Origin: G963422745 sp965214285
Lineage (GTDB): Bacteria > Actinomycetota > Acidimicrobiia > Acidimicrobiales > Aldehydirespiratoraceae
Reading direction: 5' to 3'
NCBI GenBank assembly: GCA_965214285.1
Contig: OZ243946.1
Coordinates: 2,852,001 to 2,916,000, forward strand
DNA length: 64,000 bases
The notes beneath the pieces were generated by a model. It searched no databases. It saw only the letters and a program-made list of their open reading frames with translations, and had not been told where the DNA came from. The translations under genes were made by a program, and so were the position numbers. Position 1 is the stretch's first letter; the number at the start of each line of letters is the position of its first letter. This document shows, in pieces, positions 48,192 through 55,982 of this stretch.

Positions 48192-50471
48192 TCAGCCCCA
48201 GTGGTTCGACTGGTAGTCCATCATGTCGTCGCCGTGGAGCTGCTTGGTGGCGTTGCCGATCCGCACCCAGAACTCCGTCGGCACGCTCCCGCCCTCATGC
48301 GGCCTGGAGAACACCGGCTTGCCCGACGCCGCCACGGACACCAGGCACACATCGCCCTCCCCGACCCGCTCGAAGGCGATGCGCACGATCCCCGCGGTGG
48401 GCACCGACAGGCTGTTGTCGAGGTGCTGGCGCAGGAACAGCTCGTAGCCGTCGCGGTTGGCCTTGCTGCCGAGCGTCGCCATGTCGTCGCCGAGGCCCAG
48501 CACGCTGCCGGTGTCGTCCACGCCGATCAGCAGCGTGCCGCCCTCGGCGTTGAGGAACCCGCACACCGTCTTGGCGATCACGTGCTCCATCTTCTTGTCG
48601 GCCTTGCCGGTGTGCAGGTTCAGCCGGGCCGTCGACTTGTACTCGACGGTCTGCGACTCGCCGACACCCAGCAGGTCGTCGATCTCCGAGGAGGGCTCGG
48701 GCGCCTGCTGGTCGTCCCACATCGAGTTGAACCCGTCCCGCACGACCACGGCGATCCGCTCACGGCGGCGCTCCAGGAAGGTCGGGTAGTCGAGCTGCTC
48801 CCAGCCGGGCGGGAGAGCGTGCCAGTAGGCCTGCCGCCTGAGCCGCTCGGGATCGATCCGGCGGGTCATCTCCGGCCAGTACTCCAGCGGGTCGTCCGCG
48901 CTGATGGCGGCATTCTCGGGCCAGTCGAGATAGGCCATGTTGGCGATGGCGTTGACCTGGCGGGTCCCGGTGATCCCCCTGGCCGCCAGGTGCGCCTTGG
49001 GGAACAGGTGGTGGCGCTCGACAGAGCGAGGGGCGGTGACGCTGGGATCGAGCAGCTCGCGGATCCGCAGGTCGCTGAACAGCAGCTCGGCGTCGAGCAG
49101 GTTGAGCGCCGCCAGGTAGGCGAACAGCACCGGCGAGCGGCCTGTGGACGTGTCGAGCCGGTTGGGCAGCGAGATGCCCCAGTAGTCGCCGGTGAAATTC
49201 GAGCGCACGATCCGGTCGAGCTCGTCGCAGAACGCCTGGCCGTCGCCGGGCTCAAGGTCGGCGATGCGTCCGAAGTCCGCCTCGATCTGGGTCTCGTGCC
49301 CCGCCGTGTAGCGGCCGGTGGTGTGGGCCATGAAGAACCACCTGGCGGTCACGCCGCGCAGATCCTTGAGGTCGAGGCCGAAGTCGCGCTTGCCGATCAG
49401 CCACAGGATGTAGGTGTAGATCAGGGCGTTCTCGGAGGTGAGCATGCGCCCGCTGCGGAACCCGGCGGAGGTCAGGCACTTGAGGAACTCGTGCCAGTTG
49501 GTCAGGTCGAGCACGTCGTCGAGCGCCCGGCGCAGCTCGTCGAACTGGGCGGCCCGGCGCTGTGCCGACACGTCGCCGGTCTCGAGATCCTTGCCCCGCA
49601 GGATGTTGTAGACGTGGCGCAGGCGCCCGCGCCGGAATGCCAGGCCGACGCCGGCCCGCAGCAGCTGGTCGGGCTTGGGGTCGATGAAGGCGTTGCGGGG
49701 CGACGGCCCGCTGACCCTGGCGTCCACGGCGTCGCGGCAGAACTGCTCGAGCTGCCGGCGGCCCTTCTCCCAGTGGACCGACATCAAGGTGAGGATGAAG
49801 TCGGCCTGGTTGAGCGTGACGCCCTCGGAGTTGGTGCGGACGAAGATCTCGGCGACCTGCTCCTCGTCGGCTGCGGCGCTGAGCTCGATGACCTGGAAGC
49901 GGAAGTGCTGCAGGTCGTATACCCGGTCGATGCGGTCCTCGAGCTCGTCCTTCTCGTCTTGGGTCAGATCGCCGCCACGGCTCTCGGCGAGCCGGGCCAG
50001 GAACCTGCGCACCGTGGGCCGGTGGCCGTCGTCCCAAAGCGCGGTGATGTCGGGGATGAACTCGGGGTCGCGCTGGATCGCCGCGTCGGTGACCTCGAAG
50101 GACTGGTCCGCCGGGCGGAACGCGATGCGGATCCGCTTCTCGTCGTAGGTCTTGGTGAGCACGGGCCTGCCGGTGAGCACCGCGAACAGCGACGTGAGGC
50201 GCTGCTGGCCGTCGACGATCAACAGCTTGGCCACCTTGTCGGTGTCGCCGTCGCCGCCGCCGACCTGGCGGGTGCCGACATCGGCGCCGGTCGCCCAGAA
50301 CATCAGGGTGCCCACGGGGAAGCCCCGGTACAGCGAGTCGAAGAGGTCACGGGCCTTGGCCGCGGACCACACGAAGGGCCGCTGGATGTCGGGCAGGGCG
50401 ATGTTGCCGTGCTTGATGTCCTCCACGAGGTGCATCAGGGTGTAGCCGGTGTCGCTGTAGATCTGGGGCAC
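48192..50471 (-). CDS. DUF262/DUF1524 (GmrSD-like) protein fused to AlbA_2 domain
   Basis: The 759-residue protein has an N-terminal DUF262 domain (about 1-230) with IQRPFVWSAAKARDLFDSLY and the diagnostic LIVDGQQRLTSLF motif. A middle DUF1524/HNH-like region (about 455-570) follows: ERHHLFPKAHLAARG, then NAIANMAYLDWPENA. A C-terminal AlbA_2 (schlafen-like) domain (about 615-750) has EYKSTARLNLHTGKADKKME, KTVCGFLNAEGGTLLIGVDD and DGYELFLRQHLDN. GmrSD-type proteins use nucleotide energy to nick modified phage DNA. A C-terminal AlbA_2 nucleic-acid/nucleotide binding domain in the same chain is unusual. The 1049-residue gene follows 57 bp downstream. ATG at 50469-50471. Confidence 0.85.
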   Translation of the reverse strand: MPQIYSDTGYTLMHLVEDIKHGNIALPDIQRPFVWSAAKARDLFDSLYRGFPVGTLMFWATGADVGTRQVGGGDGDTDKVAKLLIVDGQQRLTSLFAVLTGRPVLTKTYDEKRIRIAFRPADQSFEVTDAAIQRDPEFIPDITALWDDGHRPTVRRFLARLAESRGGDLTQDEKDELEDRIDRVYDLQHFRFQVIELSAAADEEQVAEIFVRTNSEGVTLNQADFILTLMSVHWEKGRRQLEQFCRDAVDARVSGPSPRNAFIDPKPDQLLRAGVGLAFRRGRLRHVYNILRGKDLETGDVSAQRRAAQFDELRRALDDVLDLTNWHEFLKCLTSAGFRSGRMLTSENALIYTYILWLIGKRDFGLDLKDLRGVTARWFFMAHTTGRYTAGHETQIEADFGRIADLEPGDGQAFCDELDRIVRSNFTGDYWGISLPNRLDTSTGRSPVLFAYLAALNLLDAELLFSDLRIRELLDPSVTAPRSVERHHLFPKAHLAARGITGTRQVNAIANMAYLDWPENAAISADDPLEYWPEMTRRIDPERLRRQAYWHALPPGWEQLDYPTFLERRRERIAVVVRDGFNSMWDDQQAPEPSSEIDDLLGVGESQTVEYKSTARLNLHTGKADKKMEHVIAKTVCGFLNAEGGTLLIGVDDTGSVLGLGDDMATLGSKANRDGYELFLRQHLDNSLSVPTAGIVRIAFERVGEGDVCLVSVAASGKPVFSRPHEGGSVPTEFWVRIGNATKQLHGDDMMDYQSNHWG

Positions 50472-50594
50472 GGTCCGCCTCCTGCTCGCTGCTCGTCGCC
50501 GTCTCGGGTCCGCGGGCCAGCCAGGGTATCGCGGGCCGGGGCCTCAGGCCAAGCCTTCGGGCGCGGGCGCCTGCGCCGTGCCTGCTTCCCCGAC

Positions 50595-50657
50595 AACAAA
50601 AAGACCCACCCTTGCGGGTGGGCCTTGACCCAGCGACCGAAGCTGCTGGGGGAATCT
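50595..50657 (-). ncRNA. Small RNA cassette, copy 1
   Basis: Predicted RNA of about 62 nt on the minus strand. The promoter is -35 TTGCTT (50692-50687), 17-nt spacer, -10 CATACT (50669-50664). The first hairpin is CCCAGC...GCTGGG with a C(UUCG)G loop; the second is a terminator stem with a GCAA loop followed by CTTTTTG. In this copy the stem has one G-U pair on the minus strand, which would be an A-C mismatch on the other strand, so the minus strand is the RNA strand. Confidence 0.65.
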
Positions 50658-50712
50658 GGGTGCAGTATGGACCGCCACGCGCAGGAAAGCAACCCTTTCG
50701 CCCGAGAAATCC

Positions 50713-50726
50713 GACGAGCGCTCGTC
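50713..50726. promoter_or_regulatory. 14-bp palindrome upstream of cassette 1
   Basis: GACGAGCGCTCGTC is a perfect palindrome placed 20 bp beyond the -35 of cassette 1. The same sequence at the same spacing occurs in cassettes 4 and 5. It looks like an operator or activator site. Confidence 0.55.
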
Positions 50727-50939
50727 AACCCTCCCGATGGACCCGGCTCCAGCGGCCCAGCCGGGCCGAGGCCCTGGCTCAGACCGCGGCGCGGCGATGG
50801 CGGCGGGCACAGCGTCAAGGCCGTGATGCCGGGAGTCCAGGTTCGGGTGGTGACTGTGCTCCTCGATCCTGCCAGCGCCGCGGCCCAGCCGGGCCAGCGC
50901 CCTGGCTCAGGCTGCGGCGCTTCAGCGGCGGCGGGCATG

Positions 50940-51135
50940 GCCTCGAGGCCGTGACCCGGGTGCCGAGGTGCCAGTGGTGGCCGTGCCCGTGGCCGTCGGG
51001 GCTGTCGCTCACCTCCCCCGCTGCATCGCCGAGCCGTTCTCGCTCTCCGCGGTGTCGTAGGCCGCGTCCCTCGCGATCTGGCTCATCCGCGCGACTCGGC
51101 GACCTGGCCGGCGATGTGCTGGCTCGCCGCGGCTC
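50940..51135 (+). pseudogene. Decayed relic of the membrane peptide gene
   Basis: The region contains GTTCTCGCTCTCCGCGG and, near its end, GCCGCGGCTCATCAAGG, pieces that match the 56-residue membrane peptide gene in the same order and orientation but without an open frame. It ends at the CTCATCAAGG where the NYN relic begins, suggesting a deletion junction. Confidence 0.45.
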
Positions 51136-51390
51136 ATCAAGGGAGAGTGCACCAAAGCGCTCGTGATCTCCAACGACTCCGATCTGGCGGAGCCGATCGC
51201 CATGTCCGTGGCCGAGGGCGTGGAAGTCGGCGTCGTCAACCCTCATCGACGCAGCAGCACGAGCCGGCACCTCAGTGATGTCGCCAGCTTCGAGCTTCCG
51301 CTGCGCCACCAGGTACTGGCGAGGTGCCAGCTGCCCGATCCCGTGATCGGCCCCCGCGGCCGTCAGATCCACAGACCGGAGGGATGGTGA
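51136..51390 (+). pseudogene. 5'-truncated NYN-domain gene
   Basis: The frame matches only the C-terminal third of the intact NYN genes: ECTKALVISNDSDLAEPIAM, GVVNPHRR and GPRGRQIHRPEGW. The N-terminal catalytic half is missing; the sequence upstream is the membrane-peptide relic. It ends at a TGA at 51388-51390, then cassette 2 follows after 24 nt as after the intact genes. Confidence 0.88.
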
Positions 51391-51407
51391 ACGCCACGCC
51401 CTTCAAT

Positions 51408-51470
51408 AACACAAAGGCCCACCCTTGCGGGTGGGCCTTGACCCAGCCACCTAAGCGACTGGGGGAACAC
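51408..51470 (-). ncRNA. Small RNA cassette, copy 2
   Basis: -35 TTGCGT (51505-51500), 17-nt spacer, -10 CATACT (51482-51477). The hairpin CCCAG...CTGGG carries a C(UUAG)G loop; the terminator stem 51414-51424/51429-51439 is perfect over 11 bp with a GCAA loop. It lies 24 nt after the stop of the truncated NYN gene. Confidence 0.65.
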
Positions 51471-51720
51471 GGCATCAGTATGGACGACCCCGTGCAGGAA
51501 CGCAACCTTTTCCAGCGAGAAATCTGGACGACCTACTCGTCAGCCCTCCCGAGCACCCGGCTCCAGCGGCCCAGCCGGGCCGAGGCCCTGGCTCAGGCTG
51601 CGGCTCTGCAGTGGCGGGAACGGCACCGAGACCACGGGCCAGGGAGCCCAGGGCCGGGTGCTGCCGGTGCTCGCCAGTACCGCCTCTCAGGCCAGCCTCG
51701 GCGGTCCTGGCCGAGCCGTT

Positions 51721-51918
51721 CGCCATGGCGCTGGCGACGGGGCTCGACACGGCACTGCTGATGGCCCGCGGGCATCGCTGTTGTGCGGGTAGGCTGACGG
51801 CTCGGCTAAGCCGGTGTCGCTCCGATCAGGTCCGACAGCCCTGGAAGCCCTCCTGAGTCAGCCACCCGCTTCCTCTTCCGATTCCCGGCGATGGTGCTCG
51901 ATGCAGCCCGACGCCAGC
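51721..51918. repeat. Duplicated leader of NYN gene 1 (198 bp)
   Basis: About 97 percent identical to 53462-53659 (roughly five differences). It lies directly before NYN gene 1 and includes a TAGGCT site. High identity extends about 130 bp into the coding region before the two genes diverge, which suggests gene conversion. Confidence 0.9.
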
Positions 51919-51950
51919 TGGCAGGGGCGGGCACATCCGAAGGGCATCCA

Positions 51951-52655
51951 TTGGCCACAATCGTCTACATCGACGGCATGAACTTCTTCTACGGGGCAGT
52001 CAAGGGGACGCCGCACAAGTGGCTCGACTACGAGGCGCTGTGCCGACGCCTCATTCCCCGCGACCAGATCGCGAGGATCCGCTACTTCACCTCCCCCGTC
52101 ATGGCCAAGCGCTTCGATCCCGGCGGCCCGGAACGCCAGCACACAGTGCTGCGTGCGATTCGGGCCAACCCCCTGATCGAGATCCACCTCGGCCACTTCC
52201 GTCAAGACCCGAGCTGGCTCCCCATCGCCCCAGGACCCTGGTCAGACGCCACCCGACCGAGAATCCGCCTAGGCCGTCTCGTCGACTTGCTCCAGAAGCG
52301 GTACGAATCCAAGTCCGACAGGCCCCCCACGATCCGGGTGCTCAGGACCGAGGAGAAGGGCTCCGACGTCAACCTGGCATCCCACCTGCTCCGAGACGTC
52401 CTCAAGGGCGCATGCACCAAGGCGCTCGTGATCTCCAACGACTCCGACCTGGCCGAGCCGATCGCGTTGACCGTCGCCGAGGGCATCAAGGTCGGCGTCG
52501 TCAACCCGCATCGTCGCAACAGGATGAGCCAGCACCTCAAGAAGGTCGCCAGCTTCGAGATCCAGCTCCATCACTCAGTCTTGGCCAACTGCCATCTGCC
52601 GAACCCCGTGATCGGCCCCCGCGGAAGGCAGATTCACAAGCCGGAGGGGTGGTAG
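51951..52655 (+). CDS. NYN-domain (PIN-like) putative ribonuclease 1
   Basis: The 234-residue protein has the NYN/LabA-type fold: ATIVYIDGMNFFYGAV with the first catalytic Asp and Asn, EEKGSDVNLASHLLRDV with another Asp, and ALVISNDSDLAEPI with the last acidic pair. Such proteins are metal-dependent ribonucleases or RNA-binding regulators. Translation from TTG at 51951 gives the same N-terminus as NYN gene 2 (which has ATG); an upstream ATG at 51891 is in frame here, but the matching stretch of gene 2 has an indel, so it is not coding. The RNA cassette 3 starts 24 nt after the stop on the opposite strand. Confidence 0.85.
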   Translation: MATIVYIDGMNFFYGAVKGTPHKWLDYEALCRRLIPRDQIARIRYFTSPVMAKRFDPGGPERQHTVLRAIRANPLIEIHLGHFRQDPSWLPIAPGPWSDATRPRIRLGRLVDLLQKRYESKSDRPPTIRVLRTEEKGSDVNLASHLLRDVLKGACTKALVISNDSDLAEPIALTVAEGIKVGVVNPHRRNRMSQHLKKVASFEIQLHHSVLANCHLPNPVIGPRGRQIHKPEGW

Positions 52656-52672
52656 GCACCACGCCCTGCAAG

Positions 52673-52735
52673 AGCAAAAAGGCCCACCCTTGCGGGTGGG
52701 CCTTAACCCAGCGACCGAAGCTGCTGGGGGGACAT
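52673..52735 (-). ncRNA. Small RNA cassette, copy 3
   Basis: -35 TTGCTT (52770-52765), 17-nt spacer, -10 CATACT (52747-52742). The terminator stem 52679-52689/52694-52704 is perfect, followed on the minus strand by CCTTTTTG. It lies 24 nt after the stop of NYN gene 1. Confidence 0.65.
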
Positions 52736-53155
52736 GCGCACAGTATGGGCCACCACGCGCAGGAAAGCAACCCTTTCCCCGAGAAATCCGGACGACCTAC
52801 TCGTCAGCCCTCCCGAGCACCAGGCTCCAGAGGCCAAGCCCGGTACCGGAGCCTGTGGTCCCGACTGCGACGCGGCGACGGCGGCGGGCACGGCGTCGAG
52901 GCCGTGACCCGGGATCACGGGGCCGGATGCTGGCCATGGTCGTCGGGACCGGTGCTGACGCCAGCCCCGCGGCCCGCCTAGCGCTCTTCGATCTCCGCCG
53001 GGTCGTTCGCCGTGGCGCTATCGACCTGGCTAGTCACCGCGCGGCTGATGGACGCGCGATTCGCGCTCTGAACGACGGGCTGAGGACCCGACCGCCTGTG
53101 GGCGTCTCGCCAGCGGTGCACAGCACCACCACCCACCGCCGCGCGCTCCCCGACA

Positions 53156-53218
53156 GCAAAAAGGCCCACCCTTGCGGGTGGGCCTTGTCCCAGCCACCGA
53201 AGCGCACTGGGGGGACAT
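53156..53218 (-). ncRNA. Small RNA cassette, copy 4
   Basis: -35 TTGTCT (53253-53248), 17-nt spacer, -10 CATAAT (53230-53225), the best -10 of the set. The terminator stem 53161-53171/53176-53186 is perfect with a CCTTTTTG tail. No NYN gene directly precedes this copy; a decayed membrane-peptide relic does. Confidence 0.65.
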
Positions 53219-53273
53219 GCGCTCATTATGGGCCGCCGCGCGCGGGAAGACAACCCTCTCCCCGAGAAATCTG

Positions 53274-53287
53274 GACGAGCGCTCGTC
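53274..53287. promoter_or_regulatory. 14-bp palindrome upstream of cassette 4
   Basis: Identical to the palindrome of cassette 1 and 20 bp from the -35 of cassette 4. Confidence 0.55.
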
Positions 53288-53461
53288 AGCCGCCCGATGC
53301 CCAGGCTCCAACGGCCCAGCCGGGCTGGCGCCTGGGCTCAGGCCAGGCACGGCGACGGCTGCGGGCATCGGCGTCGAGGGCGGTGATTCCGGGAGCTCAG
53401 GGCCGGGCGTCGGGCCGTGCTCGTCGATCCCGGCAGCGCAGCGCCGGGTGCTGACGGTGCT

Positions 53462-53659
53462 CGCCATGGCGCTAGCGACGGGGCTCGACACGGCACTGCT
53501 GATGGCCCGCGGGCATCGCTGTTGTGCGGGTAGGCTGATGGCTCGGCTAAGCCGGTGTCGCTCCGATCAGGTCCGACAGCCCTGGAAGCCCTCCTGAGTC
53601 AGCCACCCGCTTCCTCTTCCGATTCCCGGCGTTGGTGCTGGATGCAGCCCAACGCCAGC
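53462..53659. repeat. Duplicated leader of NYN gene 2 (198 bp)
   Basis: The partner of 51721-51918, offset 1741 bp. It starts in a sequence that resembles the last helix of the membrane peptide (ATGGCGCTAGCGACGGGGCT), so the leader is itself a relic or hybrid. Confidence 0.9.
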
Positions 53660-53690
53660 CGGATCAGCGGGCCTATCCCAAGGGCACCCA

Positions 53691-54395
53691 ATGGCCACCA
53701 TCGTCTACATCGACAGCATGAACTTCTTCTACGGGGCAGTCAAGGGGACGCCGCACAAGTGGCTCGACTACGAGGCGCTGTGCCGACGCCTCATTCCCCG
53801 CGACCGGATCGAGAGGATCCGCTTCTTCACCTCTCCGATCAAGGCCACCGCCGCCGATCCTGGCGGCCCGGAACGCCAGCAAGCATTGCTCCGCGCCACG
53901 GCCGTCAACCCCCTGATCGAGATCCACCTTGGTCATTTCCGGGCGGATCTGCGCTGGCTGCCCGTGGCACCCGTGCCATGGTCGGATGTCACCCGTCCGA
54001 GAGTCCGGCCGCGCCACCGCGTCGACCTGATCCAGAGGCGGATCGAGCCCAGGCTCAGTCGACCACCAATCGTCCGAGTGCTCAAGACCGAGGAGAAGGG
54101 CTCCGACGTCAACCTTGCCTCTCACCTGGTGCGAGACGTGTTCAAGGAGTCGTGCACCAAGGCGCTCGTGATCTCCAACGACTCCGATCTGGCGGAGCCG
54201 ATCGCCTTGGCCGTGGCCGAGGGAGTCCCCGTCGGCGTCGTCAACCCGCATCGCCGCAACCGGATGAGCGGGCACCTGGAGAAGGTGGCCAGCTTCGAGA
54301 TTCAGCTCCATCACCCTGTCCTGGTCGACTGCCACCTGCCGAACCCTGTGGTCGGCCCCCGCGGCAGGCAGATCCACAAGCCGAAGGGGTGGTAG
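53691..54395 (+). CDS. NYN-domain (PIN-like) putative ribonuclease 2
   Basis: This 234-residue paralogue of the gene at 51951 keeps all motifs: IVYIDSMNFFYG, EEKGSDVNLASHLVRDV, LVISNDSDLAEPIA and the tail GPRGRQIHKPKGW. The early 45 residues are almost identical to copy 1, then the middle (SPIKATAADPGG against SPVMAKRFDPGG) diverges. Cassette 5 follows 24 nt after the stop in the opposite direction. The gene and leader appear to be one duplicated unit with the RNA cassette. Confidence 0.86.
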   Translation: MATIVYIDSMNFFYGAVKGTPHKWLDYEALCRRLIPRDRIERIRFFTSPIKATAADPGGPERQQALLRATAVNPLIEIHLGHFRADLRWLPVAPVPWSDVTRPRVRPRHRVDLIQRRIEPRLSRPPIVRVLKTEEKGSDVNLASHLVRDVFKESCTKALVISNDSDLAEPIALAVAEGVPVGVVNPHRRNRMSGHLEKVASFEIQLHHPVLVDCHLPNPVVGPRGRQIHKPKGW

Positions 54396-54412
54396 GCACC
54401 AGGTTCTGCGAC

Positions 54413-54477
54413 AACAAAAAGACCCACCCTTGCGGGTGGGCCTTGTCCCAGCCACCGAAGCGAACTGGGGGGATGAA
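54413..54477 (-). ncRNA. Small RNA cassette, copy 5
   Basis: -35 TTGCTT (54512-54507), 17-nt spacer, -10 CATAAT (54489-54484). The stem contains the same G-U pair as copy 1. It lies 24 nt after the stop of NYN gene 2. Confidence 0.65.
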
Positions 54478-54532
54478 GTGCTCATTATGGGCCGCCAGGC
54501 GCGAAAAAGCAACCCTCTCCACGCGAAATCTT

Positions 54533-54546
54533 GACGAGCGCTCGTC
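54533..54546. promoter_or_regulatory. 14-bp palindrome upstream of cassette 5
   Basis: Identical to the palindrome of cassette 1 and 20 bp from the -35 of cassette 5. Cassettes 2 and 3 keep the arms GACGA/TCGTC around CCTAC. Confidence 0.55.
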
Positions 54547-54921
54547 AGCCGCCCGATGCCCAGGCTCCAGCGGCCCAGCCAGGCCGGCGCCTAAGCCCAG
54601 GCCACGGCGCGGCGACGGCTGCGGGCATCGGCGTCGAGGGCCGTGATGCAGGGAGTCCATGTCCGGGTGCTAGCCGTGCCCGGCGATCCCGCCAGCGCAG
54701 CGCCGGGCGCTGCCGGTGCCCGTCGGTACCGCCGCTGAGGCCAACCGCCACTGCCCGACTTGGCTCGCCGTCGTCCGACCGCCGCGCCGGTCGTGAGCAG
54801 CTCACCACCTGCCGCCGGTGGCCACGGACGTTCTGCTCGTGAAGGGAGTCCGACGGCCCGACCACCCAGGGCCAACAGGGAGCGGACCCACAGCGCGGCC
54901 CTCAGCGGCTAGCACCTCCGA

Positions 54922-54986
54922 CAACACAAAGGCCCACCCTTGCGGGTGGGCCTTGACCCAGCCACCGAAGCGCACTGGGGGGATGG
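54922..54986 (-). ncRNA. Small RNA cassette, copy 6
   Basis: -35 TTGCTT (55021-55016), 17-nt spacer, -10 CATACT (54998-54993). The terminator stem 54929-54939/54944-54954 is perfect; the tail is CCTTTGTGTT. No gene directly precedes it. Confidence 0.6.
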
Positions 54987-55099
54987 AAGGCCAGTATGGA
55001 CCACCACCGGCAGAAAAGCAACCCTCTCCACGCAAAATCTTGGCGGACGGCTCGTCGGGCTTCCCGACGACACCCGGCTCCAGCGGCCCAGGCCCATGC

Positions 55100-55540
55100 A
55101 CCGAGGCCTGGGCTCAGGCTGCGGCGCGACGAGGGCGTCGGGCATGGTGCCGAGGCTGCGGCTCAGGGGCGCCAGGGCCGTGCACCTGGCCGGGCCGGCA
55201 CCGGGGTGAGGCCATGGCGCGGCGAATAGCGGCGAGCACAGCATCGAGGCTGCGAGGCCGTGACCCGGGGAGTGCCGGGTTCGGGTGGTGGCCTTGGCCG
55301 TCGGGGCCACCGCTCGCCTCCCCCTCGACCGGCAGGGCATTGCTCGTCTGGACCCTCACTGAGGCCGGCCACCGTGGTCTGGATGGCATCGTCCTCGCTC
55401 TTCCGCGGGCCGCGCCGTGCGGCTCGTGAACGTGCCTGCCACCACGCGGACGTGCCTGGGCCGGCGAGCGCTCGGCAACCGGGCTGCGGCTACGCGCCCA
55501 AGCGATCCGACGGTACATTGGCGATGCCGGTCGGGGGTAT
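55100..55540. other. Intergenic stretch with relic fragments
   Basis: No supported gene. It holds GC-rich fragments such as GTGACCCGGGGAGTGCCGGG and GTTCGGGTGGTGGCCTTGGC that resemble the relic of the MNT N-terminal region found at 50.8 and 54.6 kb. A possible -10 TACATT lies before the antitoxin at 55550. Confidence 0.5.
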
Positions 55541-55549
55541 GGAGTGTCC

Positions 55550-55963
55550 ATGCCCACAGCCGCTGCGAGAGCCAGCGTCCCCGACGACTTCGTCGGCGTG
55601 GTTCGCCGCGCGGTCGAAGCGGGCGAGGGCCTGGAGATCAGCACCAGCGGAGCCACCCATAGGGTCCAAGGCGAAGCAGCCGAGGCAGTGCTCGATGCGA
55701 TCGCATCAGGCCGCCACGTCGACGTCACCGCCCTTCCGGAGCACCTCACGACCGGCCAGGCGGCTGGCCTTCTGGGCGTCAGGCGGCCGACGGTGGTCGC
55801 GCTCGTCGACAGCGGCGAGCTCCCGGCATCGAAGGTCAACACGCATCGACGGATCGAGACCACCGATCTGCTGGCGTTCAGGGAACGCAGGCGTCAGGCC
55901 AGCGCGGCTGCCATGGACGAACTCGTCCGAGTCTCAGAGGAACTCGGGCTCTACGACGACTAG
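55550..55963 (+). CDS. Orphan excisionase-type antitoxin
   Basis: The 137-residue protein has an N-terminal helical part (DDFVGVVRRAVEAGEGLEIS), then LTTGQAAGLLGVRRPTVVALVDSGELPA, the excisionase-like HTH, and RIETTDLLAFRERRRQ. It is a distant relative of the array antitoxins A1-A3 and B1-B2 (same order of HTH, wing and DLL-R-RR tail), but no PIN gene follows on this strand. GGAG at 55541-55544 precedes ATG 55550; a GTG at 55544 is an alternative start. Confidence 0.8.
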   Translation: MPTAAARASVPDDFVGVVRRAVEAGEGLEISTSGATHRVQGEAAEAVLDAIASGRHVDVTALPEHLTTGQAAGLLGVRRPTVVALVDSGELPASKVNTHRRIETTDLLAFRERRRQASAAAMDELVRVSEELGLYDD

Positions 55964-55982
55964 CCCGTGGACCCTGTGCCGC

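Noticed and set aside
48201..50954. 917-codon plus-strand open frame opposite the DUF262 gene
   Set aside because: The minus strand has the DUF262, HNH and AlbA_2 motifs; the plus frame is a GC-rich shadow.
50590..55021. CRISPR array
   Set aside because: The six repeats are about 60-150 bp with irregular distances of 0.5-1.3 kb and genes between; there is no short-repeat and equal-spacer structure.
50544..55101. Short minus-strand peptides with a QGPPARVG or WVKAHPQGW core in each repeat cassette
   Set aside because: The core appears in different frames between copies because of one-base length changes, so it is not a conserved protein.
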